Translations under genes and position numbers: made by a program
The notes under the pieces: model-generated
Told to the model about the DNA's origin: nothing
What the model saw: the letters and a program-made list of their open reading frames with translations, nothing else
Databases searched by the model: none
Shown: positions 60,901 to 64,000 of the stretch, piece after piece
How the letters are laid out: every line of letters begins with the position of its first letter
Position numbering within the stretch: the first letter of the stretch is position 1
Assembly: GCA_910587085.1 (NCBI GenBank)
Contig: CAJUMC010000014.1
Location: 1-64,000, forward strand
Length of the DNA stretch: 64,000 bases
Direction: 5' to 3'
Origin: an uncultured Lachnospiraceae bacterium
GTDB taxonomy: Bacteria > Bacillota > Clostridia > Lachnospirales > Lachnospiraceae

Positions 60901-61150
60901 AGTCCATGTACTCCCCCTCGTTGTCAGTGAACAGAAGATCGCCGTCAAGCACAACAAAATCTTTCTGCCGCTCCATCAGCCTTCTTGCAGTGGTCGTTTT
61001 TCCGATGCCGCTGCAGCCGGTCAGTATCAGAAGCGGAAATGCGCGGTTCTCCCATGAAGCGCCGCATTTCGGGCAGCTCGCCGACCATTTATCCACAGAC
61101 ACCAGCTTATTCCACTCGCAATTTCCACATTTCGGACAGATTTCAAACAT
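57965..61150 (-). CDS. Zinc-ribbon nucleotide kinase fused to a GH78 alpha-L-rhamnosidase
   Basis: A 1061-residue fusion. Residues 5-29 form a zinc ribbon (CPKC and CPKC pairs). Residues about 38-200 are a P-loop kinase-like ATPase with LILTGCSGIGKTTTARRLM (Walker A at 45-53), FVVLDGDLLF, an Arg-rich lid (ELRRRMTEGR) and DRLNDIVFERLDITV. Residues about 205-400 are an Ala/Gly/Lys/Glu-rich low-complexity linker. Residues about 400-1061 are a GH78-type six-hairpin glycosidase with SAEWIWYYGDFELYHSL, FLDGIKRDRWVWSGDAYQSY near 690, YSFFWLISVYDYYEMSG and an FRTFEVAP-like C-terminal domain (GYRTFEVAPNPGGLDW). No signal peptide. AAAGGGGG precedes the ATG. I know both halves mostly as separate proteins. 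Confidence 0.85.
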   Translation of the reverse strand: MFEICPKCGNCEWNKLVSVDKWSASCPKCGASWENRAFPLLILTGCSGIGKTTTARRLMERQKDFVVLDGDLLFTDNEGEYMDWVERIEGLTRDIMQCGKPVLWTMAGNLDKLKKAWNQRFFPEIYCLALVCGEEELRRRMTEGRGISDAGWISSSVQYNRYFLEHDRLNDIVFERLDITVLDPGQAAERVELWIRSKLALWRKTGREAAKPAGNMSGAKPEGIIGMAGGMLGAGAGRQHEKRAGERSGALWLSEKSGRKEAGFQPEKMPGAGIAPWDDTAAAGAGQRTGKREVFGNSAAWLAEKNAPAGSAAPWPTEKKAEALRRPEKATAAKAAWMAGQSAAPGTEQKPFRTSAEAGGTMRMSNLAFPETMTMTKTTSGTAEVQKNDTAAAAVSEPEKSAEWIWYYGDFELYHSLKLHARRDEFGHNFPPFWRLSDCRHNVRFRREVELKAPEKITVYARGAGNVEIDGKRRAFGTPIDLTGGKHTILISVLNPEGLPCVYVEGETVVSGGDWLVNDYGREWVRAGSSAAYAGKLDDPQVFKFCYEKLAPSGERKVDGGVLYDFGKETFARLRIYMSAGEADIFYGETEEEALDTEHSYLRAHVRAQTAPSGLQKFPAHPQEIPARAFRYLYIRAASEEAYRLEVYYEYLPLAVRGSFHCSDELFGRIWDTAAYTFHLNSREFFLDGIKRDRWVWSGDAYQSYLVNRYLFFDRDICKRTILALRGLDPVEKHINTIMDYSFFWLISVYDYYEMSGDREFVQRIFPKIRSLMDFCLSRLDADGFAAQVEDDWIFIDWADMDKTGAVCAEQLLLARSLEAAAECGRVIGEECAVWQNAFEGLRERINRFFWDEEKGAFIDSFSSGKRNVTRHANIFALLFGYADGLQRQKIIDNVLLNDAVLQIRTPYFKLYELEALCRAGRLETVTEKIRTYWGAMLEAGATSFWEEYTPDLPRDEQLGMYGDKYGKSLCHAWGASPVYLAGRYYLGVRPTAPGYRTFEVAPNPGGLDWFEGTVPVGEGNVSVRLKDGFLEVCADADGGVLLWKNVRYRLERGTVKRLPA

Positions 61151-61220
61151 AGAATCCCCCTTTACTTAAAAAAACATTTTCCCCCGGCACGTCTATCCGC
61201 CGGTTCGCGGACAGCTTTTC

Positions 61221-61656
61221 TTATGGTTCCCTCCTACCGATATATTTTACATAAATCTGGCACGGATTTGCTGCATCCCACAGCACCGGCAGGCACTCCA
61301 GCTCCTGAAATCCCATTGCACGGTAAGCCGATGCCGCGCCGGTGCTCGCCCGGCAAAACACCCATTACGAAAATTTCCGCCGTGTGTGGGCTTGTTTCCT
61401 TGAGGGATAGAAAACCGGAAGCCTTACCATTCCCGCTGCCTTGCGTTTCCCCGCCGGAAGTTTTGATACCTTCCTGGGCCGCGCCCGTATCCGGCAGATT
61501 TTCTCCGCCTCCGCGCCATGCCCAAAACGGCATCCCCGCACTCTCTTCGATATAGCGTTTTGTACTTTCCGGCAGGCCGAACCAGTCCGGAAGCTGCCGT
61601 AATACCGCTTCCGCAATCCGCCTTTTTTCTTCGCTGTCAAAAACCTGTACTACCAT
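61221..61656 (-). pseudogene. GNAT acetyltransferase with internal deletion and frameshift
   Basis: From ATG 61656 (AGGAGGT 3-4 nt upstream) the frame encodes a GNAT N terminus: MVVQVFDSEEKRRIAEAVLR, LPESTKRYIEES, ASGFLSLKETSPHTAEIFVMGVLPGEHRRGIG, the acetyl-CoA loop. After the loop the frame changes: in another frame AYRAMGFQELECLPVLWDAA continues to NPCQIYVKYIG and a stop at 61221. That is a typical GNAT C terminus, but the intervening 35-40 residues are missing. So an internal deletion of roughly 100 bp, not a multiple of three, has broken the gene. Confidence 0.75.
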
Positions 61657-61776
61657 TTTACCTCCTGTTCTGCGGCATCCGGCATACACAGCATATTGCT
61701 GCGATGGAAACCCTTCCGTCTTCTCCTCACAAAAAACCATACAGCCTAATTTTTTATGCAGTGCGGCACCCGGCGG

Positions 61777-62748
61777 TTATGCATCCTGACAAACAACCTG
61801 CTTCCCGCATTCCCGCGCCCGGCAGATCTGTGTCAGCATAGCTTCGGCAAAGACCCTTAATTCGTCAGTGCTTATTTCCGTTTCCGCAATTTCTGTTTCC
61901 GCAGAAAGCTGCTCCGCCGGTGGCCGGCAGTTTGTCCTGCCAGCCACCAGTCGGTTTCCTGCAAAAAACTTCTCCCCGGTCCGGTAACACTCTGCTGCCC
62001 GTTCCACTACCCTGCGCCCGGAAAAATTCCCCGGCAGATTTTCCAGCGCCCACTCCCCGCCCTGCGCCTTCGAGCACACCAGCCCTTCCTTCAAAAACGC
62101 CAGCACGCGGCAGAGATTCAGCACGACATAAACCGGATTTTCCGCAATCTCGTCCCCGGCTCCTGCAACATCCTCCCAGATACTGTCCAGATAAGCCTCC
62201 CGCGGCACTTCACCGAACACCTCCGCGATCTCTTTTCCGCAGAGCACCACCCCGGCCGAACGCAGCACCGTAAAATGCGCCGCCAGATCCTTATCCGTTC
62301 CGCGCATGCCACGGCAATACTCCCTGACCGCATCCGCACAGATCCGACGCTCCCCGCCCGCCGCCTTCAAATACGGCGCACTCCGGACTTCCGCACCATC
62401 CTTAACTCCCGCGAGCAGCCCCGCCTTATGCGCATTCGAAAAATGCAGCTCAAACGGGGTCGGATAAACAAAATCGCGGCAATATTTTTCCAATACCACA
62501 CTGAATTCCAGCCCTTTTTCCGGACACTGTGCATCCAGCTGTAAAAGAGCACAGAGGAACGCTTCCTTCTCCGAAAGCCCCGGTTCCTCTTTTGTCACCA
62601 CAAGCAGGTCAATATCACTGTTTTCCCAGCAAAAACAGCCGAATGCAACCGATCCATGCACATATACCCCAACCAGATTGCTGCCGAAAACCCGGGTGCA
62701 GTCCTGCTCCACCCGCGAAAGAATTCCCTTTACCCGTAAATCCTCCAT
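61777..62748 (-). CDS. Nucleotidyltransferase with DUF4111-like domain (ANT-like)
   Basis: A 323-residue protein of the aminoglycoside adenylyltransferase type. The N-terminal domain has the polymerase-beta-like GSVAFG and ENSDIDLLVV motifs, with the catalytic Asp pair near residues 44-46. Residues about 160-260 match the helical DUF4111 substrate domain of AadA/ANT(9)-like proteins (LAAHFTVLRSAGVVLCGK, VLNLCRVLAFLKEG, WALENLP). Known members add AMP to streptomycin or spectinomycin, but many genomic relatives are not resistance enzymes. The C terminus has an added Gln/Thr-rich segment (about 275-300) before a final helix. GGGGG precedes the ATG. It lies between the decayed GNAT gene and a NUDIX gene. 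Confidence 0.8.
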   Translation of the reverse strand: MEDLRVKGILSRVEQDCTRVFGSNLVGVYVHGSVAFGCFCWENSDIDLLVVTKEEPGLSEKEAFLCALLQLDAQCPEKGLEFSVVLEKYCRDFVYPTPFELHFSNAHKAGLLAGVKDGAEVRSAPYLKAAGGERRICADAVREYCRGMRGTDKDLAAHFTVLRSAGVVLCGKEIAEVFGEVPREAYLDSIWEDVAGAGDEIAENPVYVVLNLCRVLAFLKEGLVCSKAQGGEWALENLPGNFSGRRVVERAAECYRTGEKFFAGNRLVAGRTNCRPPAEQLSAETEIAETEISTDELRVFAEAMLTQICRARECGKQVVCQDA

Positions 62749-62821
62749 CGCCGAACCCCCCTGTTCTCAACCCCTCTATGGCCGCAATTCCCATCCGGTC
62801 GTACTGCACATACCGAACTGC

Positions 62822-63307
62822 TCAATCCGCCTTGCTTTCCAATCCCTTAACCCCGTACAGATACCCCTTTCCATGTTTCGGGTTCCCCTGATACGGCAGC
62901 GGCACAAGCCCCTCGCTCCCCGACAGCGCACACCGGATCAGCTTCTTGGTCAGATCCGGAACATCCTCCCGCAAAAGCGCCTCCTCTGTTTCCAGCCACA
63001 AAACTTCGTCGTTCTCATCCTGATCGGAAACCGCCTCCCCGGAAACAAAATCCGCAGAAAACGCGATATACCAGTCATGCGAATTAAACCGCAGCGCAAT
63101 AATTTCCCGCGGCTCAACCACAATCCCAGTTTCTTCAAGAAACTCCCGCTTCAGCGCGTCCTGCGGCGATTCCCCTGTCTTCACATAGCCGCCCGGAACA
63201 ATCAGCATCCCTTTCCCGGCACCGTAGGTATGCCGCGCCAGCAATACCCTGCCCTGCCGGATCACGATTCCCGTTACCGACTGTCCCCAGTTTGTATTCT
63301 CTTCCAT
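62822..63307 (-). CDS. NUDIX hydrolase
   Basis: A 161-residue NUDIX pyrophosphatase. The NUDIX box is GGYVKTGESPQDALKREFLEETGI (about 45-67), with all conserved Gly, Arg and Glu residues. It would hydrolyse a nucleoside diphosphate linked to another moiety in the cytosol, such as ADP-ribose, NDP-sugars or oxidised nucleotides. ATG 63307 is chosen for its GGGAGG site 7 nt upstream; the frame is open 37 codons further without one. It follows the HAD gene at 46 bp and precedes the nucleotidyltransferase gene at about 75 bp, so the three may be cotranscribed. The substrate is not identifiable from sequence. Confidence 0.88.
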   Translation of the reverse strand: MEENTNWGQSVTGIVIRQGRVLLARHTYGAGKGMLIVPGGYVKTGESPQDALKREFLEETGIVVEPREIIALRFNSHDWYIAFSADFVSGEAVSDQDENDEVLWLETEEALLREDVPDLTKKLIRCALSGSEGLVPLPYQGNPKHGKGYLYGVKGLESKAD

Positions 63308-63353
63308 TACCGTGCCTCCCTTCTGTCCATCCTCATCCGCCGCAAAGAAACGC

Positions 63354-64000
63354 TTATTCTTTCCACGGTGCATACTGCTCCAGATACTCCGCAATTCCAT
63401 CCTCGTCGCTGCTGCCAATCACCAGATCGGCTTCCCTCTTCACCTCGTCGATCGCGTTTCCCATCGCTATGCCCTTCCCGCAAAGCCTCAGCATCCCGAT
63501 ATCCGCATAATCATCGCCAAATGCGAAAATATCCTCCGGTCCAATTCCGCACGCGGCACATACCTCCATGATCGCCCGTTCCTTGGTGATTCCTTTTTTT
63601 GTAAACTTGTACCAGTATCCATCGGAAAAACGGATACAGTCACAATCCGGCAGCAGTGCCTGAAGCCGTTTTGCCTGAGCTTCATCAAAGATTTCCGCAC
63701 ACAGCTTCAGCGACTCCTGCCCAAAATCCAGGAAATCCGTATAGATGCTGTCCCCCCAGCTCGGATTCTGCTTCTTCGGATCTGTTTTATAATTCCAGTA
63801 ATGGGAATCCGCCGTATCCGCCGTGATCTCGCAGCCTGCGCCGCAGACCTCCCGGATTGCCGCGATCACCTGCTTCGTTTCCTCCCTCGAAAATCCGGCC
63901 TGAAATATGTATCGGCTGCCAAACTCCGCCAAAGCCCCGCCGCTTGTAATCAGCACATCCGGCTTCAATGCACCCAGAAAAGACAACACATTCTGTCGTC
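63354..64000 (-). CDS. Cof-type HAD hydrolase, N terminus beyond the window
   Basis: The C-terminal 215 residues of a Cof/YidA-type HAD phosphatase; the frame stays open to the window edge, so motif I and the true start lie beyond 64000. Visible are the motif II region (PDVLITSGGALAEF), an inserted cap domain (about 30-130 of the visible part, with ITADTADSHYWNYKTDP), the Lys of KFTKKGITKERAIMEV and motif IV FAFGDDYADIGMLRLCGKGIAMGNA. It probably dephosphorylates sugar phosphates or cofactors in the cytosol. The NUDIX gene follows closely. Confidence 0.87.
   Translation of the reverse strand, partial: RQNVLSFLGALKPDVLITSGGALAEFGSRYIFQAGFSREETKQVIAAIREVCGAGCEITADTADSHYWNYKTDPKKQNPSWGDSIYTDFLDFGQESLKLCAEIFDEAQAKRLQALLPDCDCIRFSDGYWYKFTKKGITKERAIMEVCAACGIGPEDIFAFGDDYADIGMLRLCGKGIAMGNAIDEVKREADLVIGSSDEDGIAEYLEQYAPWKE

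Noticed and set aside
61777..62748. The nucleotidyltransferase as a proven antibiotic-resistance gene
   Set aside because: The motifs fit AadA/ANT-like folds, but there is no mobile context, and many chromosomal relatives do not modify aminoglycosides. Only the family assignment is supported.
1..64000. tRNA, rRNA, transposase, integrase or prophage genes
   Set aside because: I looked through the intergenic stretches and the ORFs and saw no cloverleaf-like sequence, no CCA-ended stem, no transposase motif and no phage structural gene. A covariance-model scan would settle the tRNA question.

Overview
The window looks like a chromosomal segment of a fairly GC-rich, gut-type Clostridia, most likely Lachnospiraceae. 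Strong purine-rich ribosome binding sites (AGGAGG, AAAGGA) and near-consensus sigma-A promoters (TTGACA, 17 bp, TATAAT) occur throughout. The families fit that group: cytosolic GH27, GH13, GH31 and GH78 glycosidases, AgrC/LytTR-type two-component genes beside a paired ABC exporter, BspA-type leucine-rich repeats, RelQ-like alarmone synthetase, TldD/PmbA and an M18 aminopeptidase. I see no rRNA, tRNA, CRISPR array, transposase or prophage module. The genus is inference.

Layout. 1-1672 (+): GH27 alpha-galactosidase and a tiny zinc-ribbon protein. 1676-19607 (-): ferritin-like protein, APH-fold kinase, decayed metallophosphoesterase, membrane zinc-ribbon protein, GH13 enzyme fused to an extra domain, M18 aminopeptidase, Kef-type antiporter, aldo/keto reductase with ferredoxin tail, a 1438-residue leucine-rich-repeat protein, tRNA-dihydrouridine synthase and a membrane hybrid histidine kinase. 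20145-25570 (+): a divergent cytosolic hybrid kinase, an SGNH/CitC-like fusion and a PD-(D/E)XK-like protein. 25645-26670 (-): FAD oxidoreductase. 27052-30324 (+): a leader with two overlapping mini-ORFs and a terminator ahead of an ABC-class ATPase, then an S1-domain protein. 30367-36330 (-): alarmone synthetase and an A+T-rich island of lipoproteins and small secreted Cys proteins. 36892-38076 (+): aminotransferase. 38103-46462 (-): paired ABC exporter, LytTR regulator/GHKL kinase, GH31 enzyme. 46968-51581: AraC, TetR and flavodoxin genes with their partners. 51657-64000 (-): TldD/PmbA pair, HAD hydrolases, a 48-residue basic protein, a kinase-GH78 fusion, a decayed GNAT gene, a nucleotidyltransferase and a NUDIX hydrolase.

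How the genes work together. The four glycosidases lack signal peptides, which suggests cytosolic breakdown of imported alpha-galactosides, maltodextrin-like glucans, alpha-glucosides or xylosides, and rhamnosides; no sugar transporter is in view. The ABC pair, response regulator and sensor kinase form one likely stress or peptide-responsive export unit. The lipoprotein island looks like a horizontally acquired or fast-evolving surface module.

Most worth a second look: the 27052-27355 leader, where a terminator and a longer competing helix overlap two small ORFs; the nucleotide kinase-rhamnosidase fusion; the GH13 fusion; a five-unit 13-bp array over the TetR promoter; short tandem repeats upstream of several other genes; an S1 gene with no close Shine-Dalgarno; and a third, deleted copy of the secreted Cys-protein gene.
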